DNA of 64,000 nt from Candidatus Magasanikbacteria bacterium RIFOXYC2_FULL_42_28. GTDB lineage: Bacteria > Patescibacteria > ABY1 > Magasanikbacterales > GWA2-37-8. The position numbers and the translations under genes were made by a program. Below the pieces are notes generated by a model. The model did no database searches. It had not been told where the DNA came from and was given only the letters and a program-made list of their open reading frames with translations. This document shows positions 25,625 through 35,834 of the stretch, in pieces (position 1 is the stretch's first letter; each line of letters opens with the position of its first letter). The stretch is from the NCBI GenBank assembly GCA_001784435.1, contig MFQZ01000003.1:5291-69290 (forward strand). The letters run 5' to 3'.

Positions 25625-26098
25625 TTACAAATTCACCGCCGCGCAATACGCGCCCGCTAACGCGTCCGCCGCGTCATCGGATTTAATCGGTTTTTTAACG
25701 CCCAAAACCATGGCGGCCATTTTTTGCATTTGGCCTTTTTCCGCTCGACCATAGCCGGTCAGCGCTTGTTTGATTTGTAAAGGCGTATATTCATAAATTT
25801 CCAAACCGCAATCCAAAAGCGTCAATAAAATTACCCCACGCGCCTGCCCGACATCCAGCGCGGTTTTGGCGTTATTAAAAAAATATAATTTTTCCACGGA
25901 CGCGAGCGTTGGTTTGTGTTCTTTTACCACTTCTTTTATTTTATCACGCAATTCTTGCAAACGCGCGATTAAAGATTTTTTAGGCGAAGTTTCCAGACAA
26001 CCATAAGCAACCGCTTGCCACTGACCGTGGCCGACCGATTCGATTACGCCATAACCCATGCGACCGAACCCAGGGTCAACACCTAAAATTCTGGTCAT
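25625..26098 (-). CDS. ruvC: Holliday junction resolvase RuvC
   Basis: 157 residues, full length. RuvC cuts Holliday junctions with two metal ions. Catalytic acidic residues are visible: Asp8 in GVDPGFGRMGYG, Glu69 in ASVEKLYFFNN, and the late pair in KSDDAADALAGAYCA. The GYGRAEKGQMQKM segment is the conserved DNA-contacting stretch. Its start overlaps the stop of the Memo-CapA gene by four bases, so translation is coupled. ruvB is present separately at 51033. Confidence 0.93.
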   Translation of the reverse strand: MTRILGVDPGFGRMGYGVIESVGHGQWQAVAYGCLETSPKKSLIARLQELRDKIKEVVKEHKPTLASVEKLYFFNNAKTALDVGQARGVILLTLLDCGLEIYEYTPLQIKQALTGYGRAEKGQMQKMAAMVLGVKKPIKSDDAADALAGAYCAAVNL

Positions 26099-27942
26099 AG
26101 TGCTAATTTACCAACTTCAAATTTTTTACCATCCAACCGACTATTGGTATTAAACCATTCAAAAAATTTATCACGACGCTCGCCGGACATTAAATAATTT
26201 TGGGATTTGACCGAATAAAACGGCATGACATAAATATCTTTAACACTCCCGCCGGTGAAAGTCATTCCAACACTAAAACCTTCTTGAGTGTCTTGCGAAA
26301 AATATTGATCAAAAATAAAATTTCCGAGTGAGTAAAATATCGGCGCGCCGTTATATATTTCCATTTCTTGAATTACGTGGGGATGACCGCCGACTACCGC
26401 TGTCGCGCCGGCATCGATTAAATCACGCGCCCATTGCCGTTCGCGCTCATTGGAAATACGGTCATATTCCTGCCCCCAGTGCGGCATCACGACCACATTG
26501 GGCGCTTGGGATTTGGCTGTGGCAATGGCCAATCTGATTTGACTCCAACTAACTTCGCCTTCGGTAAAATTTATTCCCACCAAAGCCATTTTTTCCGGTA
26601 AATTATTGGCCACCCAAATTCCACTGGTGCTCACGCTATATTCATTACCAAAATATCCCAAATTATTTTGTTCTAAAATTGTTTTGGTAAAATCCACATT
26701 CGCCCGCCCCATATCAATGGTGTGATTATTGGCCAAAGACACAGCTGAAAAATTATAACGCTTTAGCTGCCCCGCGAGCGCCGGATCAAAACGGAAAGCG
26801 ATGGATTTAGAAGTATTAATACGTTTGATCGCGAATGGTCCTTCCAAATTGGCGACCGTCAAATCCTGCCCATAAAAAAATCTATTTTCTTGCCCGGTCA
26901 AATGTTCAAATACATAGTCCAAACCTTTTTCTCCCATCGCTTTGGCAACACTGCGGTCCAACATCATATCACCAAAAAATTGGACGGCGATGGCCGGAAT
27001 GGCAACAGGTTTTCCACCAACGAAATACCCCATCACATGCGAAGTGGTTTCGGCCAACTCCGAATTTTTAATAATATCGGCGCTATTGGTATGGTGCGCC
27101 AAAGTAAAATTTTGCGCTCCTTTTAGTTCATTATATTTCAAAAGCAACCGAATAGAATTTTGGCTGTCAATTTCCATTCGTTCCAGACGATTATAGTCGC
27201 CGGTTTCTAAAACATTTATAGACAATTCATCGTGCCAATTAGAAACAGTAAGTGGAAGATAGTGCGAAAAATCCACCGACGCTAACACTAAAGAATTTTT
27301 TGGTAAAATTTTATTTAATAATTCCGCCACCTTGTCAATCTCTTGAAAATTGCGTTCATTTTTGACAATTATCGGCACGAGTTTGGTGTTTGGCCAAATT
27401 TTTTTAACTAAACTCACGAGCGCGCCCACGCCGTGTTCATTGGCAATGGCCGGATCATCAACCATTACGCCCGCGTCCGCTAATTTTCCAATAATTTTTT
27501 GATTGGTTTCTAAAATTCCAAACGGCGTTTGCCACGGCTCTAACGCCGTAATTATTTTTCCGCGTCCGGTATTAAAATGATTGGGACTGACAATTACCAC
27601 GACCGCTGGCGTAATTTTTTTACTCACCGCCTCTAACATTCCAATTTCATAACTGCCAGCGACAAGATGGTGGGGCAAAACGGCGGAAACAGGCGCGGAC
27701 GACAAATCAGCGATCGGTTGCGAGTATTTAAACAAGGTCTCGAACAGGTCCTTATCATTAGGTATGGCCGTGTGAACATTGCCCTTAAGACCTTCGGAGG
27801 GCAACTGGATGCCGGTAAGGATGATTTTCGATAATCCGGCTTGGTCGTTTTTAAAACGTGGCCCCAACCAAAATCCGGCCAAACCAACGGCAATGCCAAT
27901 TGTGCCAATTAAAGCCAAAAATATAACTTGTTTAATACGCAT
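26095..27942 (-). CDS. fusion of Memo-like domain and CapA-like metallophosphoesterase
   Basis: About 615 residues from the ATG starting MRIKQVIFL; an in-frame ATG 14 codons earlier is less likely. One N-terminal transmembrane helix (about 5-27). Residues about 70-310 match the Memo/AmmeMemoRadiSam protein B family: VLPHHLVAG, VSPNHFNTGRG, WQTPFGIL, NEHGVGALV and SVDFSHYLP. Residues about 320-590 are a CapA/PGA-cap domain: FFGDMMLDR, VANLEGPF, SLANNHTIDMG, PHWGQEYD, VVGGHPHVIQ and YSLGNFIFDQ. The product is probably anchored and faces outwards. CapA relatives act in poly-gamma-glutamate or cell-surface metabolism; the Memo half may bind metal. The joint function is unknown. Confidence 0.85.
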   Translation of the reverse strand: MRIKQVIFLALIGTIGIAVGLAGFWLGPRFKNDQAGLSKIILTGIQLPSEGLKGNVHTAIPNDKDLFETLFKYSQPIADLSSAPVSAVLPHHLVAGSYEIGMLEAVSKKITPAVVVIVSPNHFNTGRGKIITALEPWQTPFGILETNQKIIGKLADAGVMVDDPAIANEHGVGALVSLVKKIWPNTKLVPIIVKNERNFQEIDKVAELLNKILPKNSLVLASVDFSHYLPLTVSNWHDELSINVLETGDYNRLERMEIDSQNSIRLLLKYNELKGAQNFTLAHHTNSADIIKNSELAETTSHVMGYFVGGKPVAIPAIAVQFFGDMMLDRSVAKAMGEKGLDYVFEHLTGQENRFFYGQDLTVANLEGPFAIKRINTSKSIAFRFDPALAGQLKRYNFSAVSLANNHTIDMGRANVDFTKTILEQNNLGYFGNEYSVSTSGIWVANNLPEKMALVGINFTEGEVSWSQIRLAIATAKSQAPNVVVMPHWGQEYDRISNERERQWARDLIDAGATAVVGGHPHVIQEMEIYNGAPIFYSLGNFIFDQYFSQDTQEGFSVGMTFTGGSVKDIYVMPFYSVKSQNYLMSGERRDKFFEWFNTNSRLDGKKFEVGKLAL

Positions 27943-27993
27943 ACATCTTAATTTTACGCCTAATTTGGGGAAAATACAATACAACCATTAACT

Positions 27994-28022
27994 AAAACAC
28001 CCCGACAATTGTCGAGGTGTTC
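27994..28022 (-). terminator. terminator after rpoC
   Basis: AACACC-CGACAATTGTCG-GGTGTT hairpin with T's downstream on the minus strand. Confidence 0.8.
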
Positions 28023-28034
28023 TTTGTTTAGATA

Positions 28035-31000
28035 TTATTTCTTAAACCCTGTCCCCGCCGGAATCAACCGACCAATAATTACATTTTCTTTCAGGCCCTC
28101 CAAGTAATCAACTTTACCGGTAATAGCAGAATTGATTAATACCTTGGCGGTTTCTTGGAAAGAAGCGGATGATAAGAAGCTTTGGGTGGACAACGACACG
28201 CGCGTAATACCCAAAAGCAACTCGCGCGCCACCGCCAATTTGCCACCGGCTTTTTTGGCGCTACGATTGGCAAAATCCAATTGGGATTTTTCAATCACTT
28301 CGCCCGGCAATAAATCAGTGTCGCCGGCATCTTCCACATAGGCGCGGCTAAACATTTGCTTGATGAGCAATTCCACGTGCTTGTCATTAACTTTCTGGCC
28401 TTGACTGGAATAAATATTTTGCACTTCCTGCAAGACATAACGTTGCACTGCCGGTCGGCCTTTTAATTCAAATAATTCTTGCAAATAAATACTGCCGTTA
28501 GTCAAGGCCTGACCCTTTTCAACAACATCGCCATCTTTGGCATACAACTTATAACCCAACGGAATAATATATTCGCGAATTTTTGGTCCGTTATAGGAAA
28601 GGGTGAGATTATTTTTGACAATCTTCACCTGACTTTCAAACTTGGCCGTCACTTCTTCGCCGGTTGATCCGCGCACGATAACGACCGCGTCTTTTGCCAC
28701 CGTATCGCCATCTTTTACCAGCACTTCATCCTCGGCCGTATATTTAATTTTGGTTTCATCCATGCCTTCAAAATGGACTTTGGCAATTTTCTGACCGCGG
28801 CGGCCTTCGAAAATTTTCTTGCCGGTTGAGGAAGTGATAATTTTACCATCCGCGTCTTCAATTTCCACTTTACCGGCCACTTCGGACAATACGGCTTTGT
28901 GTTTCGGCGGACGATTTTCAAATAATTCTTCTACGCGTGGCAAACCCTGGGTAATATCGCCACCAGCCACACCACCGGCGTGGAAGGTGCGAAGCGTCAA
29001 CTGCGTGCCTGGTTCACCCAATGACTGCGCGGCGATCACACCAACGGCCGTGCCAAATTCCACCGGCACGTTGTGGGCCAAATCATAACCATAACATTGA
29101 CGACAAACACCTTTGGGTAATTTGCATTGCAAGACACTACGCACATGCACGGACGGCACTTTTTTATCTTCAATTACGCGCGCGGCTTTGTCAGTGATAA
29201 CCTCGCCTTTTTTGACAATCACAACGCCATCGGCTTTGACATCAGTCAAAACATAACGATCCCAAACGCGGTCGGATAATTTTTCACCCATTTCTTTGGA
29301 TTGTTCCACAGTGAAAATTTCGCCATCAGTGTCCCCGCAATCTTCTTCTAACACCACCACATCTTGCGCGACATCTACGAGACGTCGAGTTAAATAACCG
29401 GCGTTAGCAGTACGCAAGGCCGTATCAGACAAACCTTTACGCGTACCGTGGGAAGAAATAAAATATTCCAAAACATCAAAACCTTCTTTAAAGTTGCCTT
29501 TGACCGGCAATTCAATAATATCACCGCTTGGTGACACCACCAAACCCTTCATACCGATAACCTGACCTAACTGGCCCCAAGTACCGCGCGCGCCGGAATC
29601 AATCATGGCGAACACTGAACTGCTTTTGTCCAAAGTGGCTTGATTATTGGCGACGATTTTATCTTTAGCGCCGGTCCAAATTTCCAAAATTTTAGCGTGA
29701 CGTTCGGTCTGGGTTAACAAACCATCACGGTATTGTTCTTCACACAAAGTAATTTCCGCGTCCGCGTCTTTCAAAATCGCCGGTTTTTCTTTAATTTCCG
29801 GAAAGTCGGCAAAGCCCAACGAGTAGCCGGATTTGGTAACATAACGGAAACCGAGATTTTTTAACTCATCCAAATATTTGGCAGTTTCCGGTTGGCCGTA
29901 ATATTCTAAACAGTAGCGAATAATTTCGGCTAATTTTTTAACGTTGATGGTTTCGTTGTAATAGCGTAATTTGTCCGGCACGATTTCGTTAAAGAAAACG
30001 CGACCGACCGAGGTCTCAATAATCAAACTTTCGCTGTCCGTAAATTTATTGGCCGAAGCGGTCATACGCACTTTGATTTTTTCATGCAAAGTAATGGCGC
30101 GAGATTTGTAGGCCAACTTGGCTTCTTTTTCCGAACCAAACAATTTAGTCGCGGTACTTTTATCATTAACATTATAATTGGTAAGATAAAAACAACCAAG
30201 CGCGATGTCCTGTTTAGGAGTCGTTACCGGCTGACCGGTCGCGGGTTTTAAAAGATTTTTTTCCGCGGCCATTAAGTTATCGGCTTCCCAACGCGCTTCG
30301 GCCGTAAGTGGCAAATGAACCGCCATCTGGTCACCGTCAAAGTCAGCGTTAAAAGCGGTACAAACTAATGGGTGCAATTGAATGGCTTTGCCTTCAATCA
30401 AACGCGGGTGAAAGGCCTGGATACCCAGGCGGTGCAAAGTAGGAGCGCGATTTAAAAACACGCGCGTGGTTTTGGTTAAATTTTCCAAAATATCCCAAAC
30501 CTCGTCGTGTTCACTTTCAATATAGCGACCGGCACTGCGCACATTGTGCGCGAGTTCGCGCTTAATAATTTCACCCATGATAAACGGCTTGAACAATTCC
30601 AACGCCATGCGTTTGGGCAAACCACATTCATCAATATTCAAAGTCGGACCAACGACGATTACGGAACGGCCGGAATAGTCCACGCGCTTGCCCAATAAAT
30701 TTTGGCGGAAACGCCCTTGTTTGCCTTTCAAAATGTCGGCGAGCGAACGCAGTTGGCGTTTTTGACCGGTCGCGGCCAAAACTGTTTTAGAATGACGAGC
30801 GTTGTTGTCGATGAGCGCGTCCACCGCTTCTTGCAACATGCGTTTTTCGTTGCGGCAAATAACTTCCGGCGCGTCTAATTCCAATAACCGACGCAAACGA
30901 TTGTTGCGGTTAATAACCCGACGATATAAATCATTTAAATCCGAAGTGGCAAACCGACCGCCGTCCAAAGCCACCATCGGGCGTAAATCCGGCGGAATCA

Positions 31001-31913
31001 CCGGAATCGCTTTCAAAATTGCCCATTCGGGACGAACACCGTTGACATGTAAACTTTTCAATAATTTTTTACGGCGAATCAACCGTTCCAATTTAGCGCC
31101 TTTCGCGCTAATTTGGCTTTCGGTAATTTGTTTAATGGTTTCTTCCAAATTCACGCGCGCGAGCAAATTATAAACTGCTTCCGCGCCAATACTGGCCTCA
31201 AACAAATGACCAAAACGCAAAGACATCTCCTGATAGCGATTTTCCGAAATCACGCGCATCACTTGTAAGTCCTTCAACTCGCGATCAGCGGCTTGAAAAT
31301 CTTCATCTAATGCTTCTATTTTTCTCTCGGATTCTTTCACGATTTCGTCAATGGCGGCCTTGCCCAATTTTTCATTATTGGCTTTGGCAATTCCTTCTTC
31401 GCGCTCGCGGTCAATTTGTTTGCGTTTGGATTTATATTCTTGACGCAATTGATCAGATGCTTGCTTTTTTCCTTCTTCATTAACCGAGTTGATAATAAAA
31501 GCGGCAAAGTAAACTACTTTTTCTAGCGACTGCATCGTCAAATCCAAAATCAAACCAATCTTGGACGGCACGGAACGTAAAAACCAAATATGCGTAACCG
31601 GCGCGGCCAAATCAATGTGGCCCATGCGTTCGCGACGCACGAGCGAGGTGGTAACTTCCACGCCACACTTATCGCAAACAATTCCTTTGTAGCGAATTTT
31701 TTTGTATTTACCACAATAACATTCCCAATCCTTGGTCGGGCCAAAAATTTCTTCGGCAAACAAACCGCCTTTTTCCGGTTTTTGCGTACGGTAATTAATT
31801 GTTTCCGGTTTGTTAACCTCGCCAAATGACCAACCCCTAATAACCTCGGGAGAAGCCAAGCGCAGGCGAATGGCGTCAAAGTCAACATGACGGACAGAAT
31901 CGCGAGTAATCAT
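28035..31913 (-). CDS. rpoC: DNA-directed RNA polymerase subunit beta'
   Basis: 1292 residues. It has the N-terminal zinc ribbon CYCGKYK...CDKCGVEV (about residues 60-85), the catalytic NADFDGDQMAVH (about 521-532, three Asp binding magnesium), GKRVDYSGRSVIVVGP and the trigger-loop region GVIAAQSLGEPGTQLTLRTFHAGG. The large beta'-insertion domains of proteobacteria are absent. It is 41 bases downstream of rpoB on the same strand and ends at a hairpin terminator. Confidence 0.97.
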   Translation of the reverse strand: MITRDSVRHVDFDAIRLRLASPEVIRGWSFGEVNKPETINYRTQKPEKGGLFAEEIFGPTKDWECYCGKYKKIRYKGIVCDKCGVEVTTSLVRRERMGHIDLAAPVTHIWFLRSVPSKIGLILDLTMQSLEKVVYFAAFIINSVNEEGKKQASDQLRQEYKSKRKQIDREREEGIAKANNEKLGKAAIDEIVKESERKIEALDEDFQAADRELKDLQVMRVISENRYQEMSLRFGHLFEASIGAEAVYNLLARVNLEETIKQITESQISAKGAKLERLIRRKKLLKSLHVNGVRPEWAILKAIPVIPPDLRPMVALDGGRFATSDLNDLYRRVINRNNRLRRLLELDAPEVICRNEKRMLQEAVDALIDNNARHSKTVLAATGQKRQLRSLADILKGKQGRFRQNLLGKRVDYSGRSVIVVGPTLNIDECGLPKRMALELFKPFIMGEIIKRELAHNVRSAGRYIESEHDEVWDILENLTKTTRVFLNRAPTLHRLGIQAFHPRLIEGKAIQLHPLVCTAFNADFDGDQMAVHLPLTAEARWEADNLMAAEKNLLKPATGQPVTTPKQDIALGCFYLTNYNVNDKSTATKLFGSEKEAKLAYKSRAITLHEKIKVRMTASANKFTDSESLIIETSVGRVFFNEIVPDKLRYYNETINVKKLAEIIRYCLEYYGQPETAKYLDELKNLGFRYVTKSGYSLGFADFPEIKEKPAILKDADAEITLCEEQYRDGLLTQTERHAKILEIWTGAKDKIVANNQATLDKSSSVFAMIDSGARGTWGQLGQVIGMKGLVVSPSGDIIELPVKGNFKEGFDVLEYFISSHGTRKGLSDTALRTANAGYLTRRLVDVAQDVVVLEEDCGDTDGEIFTVEQSKEMGEKLSDRVWDRYVLTDVKADGVVIVKKGEVITDKAARVIEDKKVPSVHVRSVLQCKLPKGVCRQCYGYDLAHNVPVEFGTAVGVIAAQSLGEPGTQLTLRTFHAGGVAGGDITQGLPRVEELFENRPPKHKAVLSEVAGKVEIEDADGKIITSSTGKKIFEGRRGQKIAKVHFEGMDETKIKYTAEDEVLVKDGDTVAKDAVVIVRGSTGEEVTAKFESQVKIVKNNLTLSYNGPKIREYIIPLGYKLYAKDGDVVEKGQALTNGSIYLQELFELKGRPAVQRYVLQEVQNIYSSQGQKVNDKHVELLIKQMFSRAYVEDAGDTDLLPGEVIEKSQLDFANRSAKKAGGKLAVARELLLGITRVSLSTQSFLSSASFQETAKVLINSAITGKVDYLEGLKENVIIGRLIPAGTGFKK

Positions 31914-31954
31914 ATTAAAATCAAAATTTAAAAATCAAAAATCAAAATTAACAA

Positions 31955-34900
31955 TTAATCTTTCTTCAATTCTTTATTGGGCACTTCAATCGTGTTACTC
32001 GCGACCTCTCCTTCTTCCTTCTTATTTTCCGCGTCCACTTCAGCCACCGGGCGATATTCGCCGGATTCACTTCTCTTCAACAATTCTACTTCCATACCGA
32101 GACCTTTAATTTCACGCACCAAAACATTAAAAGATTCCGGAATGTTCACGCGCGTGATTGGCTCACCTTTAATAATGGCCTCATACGCTTTGGAACGACC
32201 TGGAACATCATCGGATTTAATGGTTAAAATTTCTTGCAAGGTATGCGCGGCGCCATAGGCCTCCAAAGCCCAAACTTCCATTTCACCAAATCTCTGACCA
32301 CCAAATTGCGCTTTACCACCCAAAGGTTGCTGGGTAATCAAACTATATGGACCAATAGAGCGTTGGTGGATTTTATCTTCCACCATGTGGTTCAATTTCA
32401 ACATGTAGTTGTAACCAACCGTCACTTTATTATCAAACGGTTCGCCGGTGCGACCATCGCACAGCGTCATCTGACCATGAGCGGGAAAACCGGCTTTTAA
32501 CAATTCATTACGAATCTGTTCTTCGGTCAAACCATTTAACACCGGTGTCGCCACTTTGTAGCCCAAAGCATTAGCGGCCAAACCAAGATGCGTTTCCAAA
32601 ATCTGCCCCAAGTTCATACGAGAAATAACGCCCAAGGGAGACAAAATAATATCAACTGGCGTGCCATCTTCCAAAAACGGCATGTCCGAGCGAGGCACCA
32701 CGCGTGAAATTACACCTTTGTTACCGTGGCGACCGGCCATTTTGTCACCGACCTGAATTTTGCGCATGTCAGCCACTGTCACCTGTACTTGTTTAATTAC
32801 GCCCGGTTCTAATTTATCACCATTTTCTTCTGAGAAAATTCGGATGTCAATAACTTTACCGTGTTCGCCATGCTCCAAATACAAAGATGAATCACGCACG
32901 TCGCGCGCTTTTTCACCAAAGATGGCGCGCAATAATCTTTCTTCCGCGGATAATTCGGTTTCGCCTTTCGGGGTAATTTTACCAACTAAAATATCGCCGG
33001 ATTTAACTTCGGCGCCTACTCTAACTATACCCTCACTGTCCAAATTTTTCAACTTCTCTTCGCTGACATTCGGAATGTCATTCGTGATAACTTCCGGACC
33101 CAATTTTGTTTCACGAACATCAATAATATAATTTTCAATATGAATGGAGGTGAAACGATCGCGTTGCACCAAGCGTTCATTCAAAATAATCGCGTCTTCA
33201 TAATTGAAACCGTCCCACACCATGTAAGCCACTAAAACATTTTGACCCAAAGCCAATTCACCATCCTGAATTGATGGCCCATCGGTCAAGGGCTGGCCTT
33301 TTTTCACTTTCTCGCCTACCTCCACGGTCGGATGTTGATTGATACAAGTGGCGGCATTGGAACGGTGAAATTTATTTAATTTATAAGTATAAGAATTTCC
33401 TTTTTTGCCTTTTAAAATAATTTTGCCACCATCCATTTCGGCAATTTCGCCGTCTTCGTCGGCCAAAAACATATGGCCGGAATTGCGCGCCGCGTCTACT
33501 TCTACGCCCGTGCCCACAAGCGGCGCATCCGGAGAAATACACGGCACGGCCTGACGTTGCATGTTGGTGCCCATGAGAGCGCGAGTGGCGTCGTCGTGTT
33601 CCAAAAATGGAATACACGCGGTCGCTACGCTCACAACTTGATAAGAGCAAACATCAACATAATCCAATTCTGAAGTGTTGGAAACGCTCGGCTTGCTGTA
33701 AACGCGCGCCGGCACATTACCATCGATAAAATATCCTTTTTCATCAACGCGAACTTTCGCGGAAGTGGTAATTACTTTTTCTTCCTTAAAAGCGGAAAGG
33801 TATGATACCTCGTTCGTCAAACGCGGTTTTACTTTGATAATTTTTTCTTTGGAAGCGGATAATTTTTTAGCAATTTCTTTCGTAATCAAAGTGCCATCTT
33901 TCACGCCGGCCGTATCTTCGCGTAAAATTTCCCCTTCAGTCAATTCCGGTTTGTTATCAACTTGGCGCAAAACTTTGCGGTAAGGGGTTTCAATAAAACC
34001 AAACTCATTGATACGAGCGTAGGAAGACAGATGGTTCACAAGACCGATGTTCGGACCTTCGGGAGTGGCAATCGGACAGATGCGACCATAGTGAGTGGTG
34101 TGCACATCGCGCACTTCAAAGCCAGCTCGATCGCGCGATAAACCGCCGGGACCAAGCGCAGACAAGCGACGTTTGTGTTCCAATTCGGACAGCGGATTGT
34201 GCTGATCCATGAACTGGGACATTTGCGAACTCATGAAAAATTCGCGCACCGCCGACACTACCGGCCGGGCGTTCACCAAACGATTCGGTGTCACCTCTTC
34301 TATATTATAAGTACTCATCCGGTCTTTGATGATGCGCTCCATGCGCGCCAAGCCAACGCGGAAACGATTCTGTACCAGCTCGCCCACCGCGCGCACACGG
34401 CGATTGCCCAAGTGATCTACATCATCAGGATCTTCTTGCGTAACATTCAAACGGATCACTTCGCTGATTACCGCGGCTAATTTTTCTTTGGACAACACGC
34501 GATTTTCTTTTTTGTCATAATCTTCGCTGGAGCTCGCGATGTCAAATTTATTGTTGAATTTATAAATACCAACGCGACCTAAATCATAACGGTCAAAATT
34601 GAAAAACATCGCTTCCACCAAACTCTTGGCGTTGTCGGCCGTAGCCAAATCGCCCGGACGAATGCGTTTATAAACTTCCACAAAGCCCTCATCGCGATTG
34701 GTCGCCAAATCCTTTTTCAAAGTGGCGTCAATGTAATCAATTTGCGGATGATTATTTACTTTTTTGAAAAGTTCAATAATTTCTTCGTTGGACTCGCAAC
34801 CAAAAGCGCGCAAAAGCGAGGTAACCGCGACTTTGCGTTTGCGATCTACTTTTACCCAAATAGCGTTGTTTAAATCCGTTTCAATTTCCAGCCACGCGCC

Positions 34901-35398
34901 ACGATTTGGAATAATTTTAGCGCCATAATAATTGCGTCCGCGCACATTTTCCGCGGTGAAAAAAGCGCCGGCACTGCGGATTAGCTGGGACACGACCGCG
35001 CGTTCAATGCCGTTCACAATAAACGTACCACGGTTGGTCATGATGGGGATATCGCCCAAATAAATTTCTTGCGATTTGCTTACGTTGGTTTTTTTATTTA
35101 CCAAACGCGCGGTTATGCGCAGGGGCGCTTCAAAAGTGGTGTTGCGCTCGCGACAAACATCTTCTTCAAAACGCGGTTCATCTAAAAAATAATTTTCAAA
35201 ATATAATTCCAAGTCGCGACCGGAAAAATCCGTAATCGGTGAGACCTCATCAAACAATTCTTTAATACCATTTTTTAAAAACCAAGCGTACGAATCAGTT
35301 TGAATTTCTATTAAATTTGGTAGCGGCGCGTAATTTTTTTCATCAGTAAAATATTTGCGCTCGCGAGTTTTAAGAGGTTGGCGTTTGAAGGTAGGCAT
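31955..35398 (-). CDS. rpoB: DNA-directed RNA polymerase subunit beta
   Basis: 1147 residues. It has the rifampicin-pocket region SSQMSQFMDQHNPLSELEHK and RRLSALGPGGLSRDRAGFEV, then HYGRICPIATPEGPNIGLV, KPRL, DGFNYEDAI, KMAGRHGNKGV and the C-terminal GGKAQFGGQRFGEMEVWAL. It forms the catalytic core with beta'. No ribosomal protein L10/L7/L12 genes precede it. Transcription starts about 385 bases upstream in a long structured leader. Confidence 0.97.
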   Translation of the reverse strand: MPTFKRQPLKTRERKYFTDEKNYAPLPNLIEIQTDSYAWFLKNGIKELFDEVSPITDFSGRDLELYFENYFLDEPRFEEDVCRERNTTFEAPLRITARLVNKKTNVSKSQEIYLGDIPIMTNRGTFIVNGIERAVVSQLIRSAGAFFTAENVRGRNYYGAKIIPNRGAWLEIETDLNNAIWVKVDRKRKVAVTSLLRAFGCESNEEIIELFKKVNNHPQIDYIDATLKKDLATNRDEGFVEVYKRIRPGDLATADNAKSLVEAMFFNFDRYDLGRVGIYKFNNKFDIASSSEDYDKKENRVLSKEKLAAVISEVIRLNVTQEDPDDVDHLGNRRVRAVGELVQNRFRVGLARMERIIKDRMSTYNIEEVTPNRLVNARPVVSAVREFFMSSQMSQFMDQHNPLSELEHKRRLSALGPGGLSRDRAGFEVRDVHTTHYGRICPIATPEGPNIGLVNHLSSYARINEFGFIETPYRKVLRQVDNKPELTEGEILREDTAGVKDGTLITKEIAKKLSASKEKIIKVKPRLTNEVSYLSAFKEEKVITTSAKVRVDEKGYFIDGNVPARVYSKPSVSNTSELDYVDVCSYQVVSVATACIPFLEHDDATRALMGTNMQRQAVPCISPDAPLVGTGVEVDAARNSGHMFLADEDGEIAEMDGGKIILKGKKGNSYTYKLNKFHRSNAATCINQHPTVEVGEKVKKGQPLTDGPSIQDGELALGQNVLVAYMVWDGFNYEDAIILNERLVQRDRFTSIHIENYIIDVRETKLGPEVITNDIPNVSEEKLKNLDSEGIVRVGAEVKSGDILVGKITPKGETELSAEERLLRAIFGEKARDVRDSSLYLEHGEHGKVIDIRIFSEENGDKLEPGVIKQVQVTVADMRKIQVGDKMAGRHGNKGVISRVVPRSDMPFLEDGTPVDIILSPLGVISRMNLGQILETHLGLAANALGYKVATPVLNGLTEEQIRNELLKAGFPAHGQMTLCDGRTGEPFDNKVTVGYNYMLKLNHMVEDKIHQRSIGPYSLITQQPLGGKAQFGGQRFGEMEVWALEAYGAAHTLQEILTIKSDDVPGRSKAYEAIIKGEPITRVNIPESFNVLVREIKGLGMEVELLKRSESGEYRPVAEVDAENKKEEGEVASNTIEVPNKELKKD

Positions 35399-35790
35399 AA
35401 TAAAAATTCAAAATTTAAATATCAAAATGAAAAATTATTGTAATTGTCGCCACGAACTAGTTTACAGGGTGCAACATGTCGCGGAAAGTTTACAGGGCGT
35501 AGCGTAGCGAAGCCCTGAAATATAGGTAAACCATATTTGCTTCGCTCGCTCGGAATTAAAAATAAATTTTTACTTCTCTCACTCTACTCGCAAATAAAAA
35601 AAGGGCCAACAAAATAGGGGCTTTTTGAGTTTTTCCTTATAAATTGGCCAAAATCCGCAAGGTTGACATGAAGATTATTTTATGTCCTTGCACGCCGCTC
35701 TCCCCACCAAACCGATGAGGGAGGGTAGCATTTTTTGCTTAATTGAGCGAAAAAACAGCTAATCTTTTCCTCTCAATCAATAGTGAATAC
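35399..35790 (-). promoter_or_regulatory. long rpoB leader with hairpins and repeats
   Basis: There is no gene here. On the minus strand the leader holds ATTGAG...CTCAAT (about 35747-35780), a strong stem GCAAGG-ACAT/ATGT-CAA-CCTTGC (35691-35657), a weak GGCC stem followed by a T7 run (about 35592-35620), a copy of AATATGGTTTACCTATATTT (35538-35518) shared with the retroelement target leader, and two direct copies of GTTTACAGGG (about 35460 and 35490). Regulation of rpoBC by attenuation is possible but unproven. Confidence 0.45.
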
Positions 35791-35819
35791 ATTTTATACT
35801 ATTTGTCAAGAAATGTCAA
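35791..35819 (-). promoter_or_regulatory. promoter for rpoBC
   Basis: Minus strand TTGACA (35819-35814), 17 bases, TAAAAT (35796-35791). Confidence 0.75.
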
Positions 35820-35834
35820 CTGTGGATAAGTATC

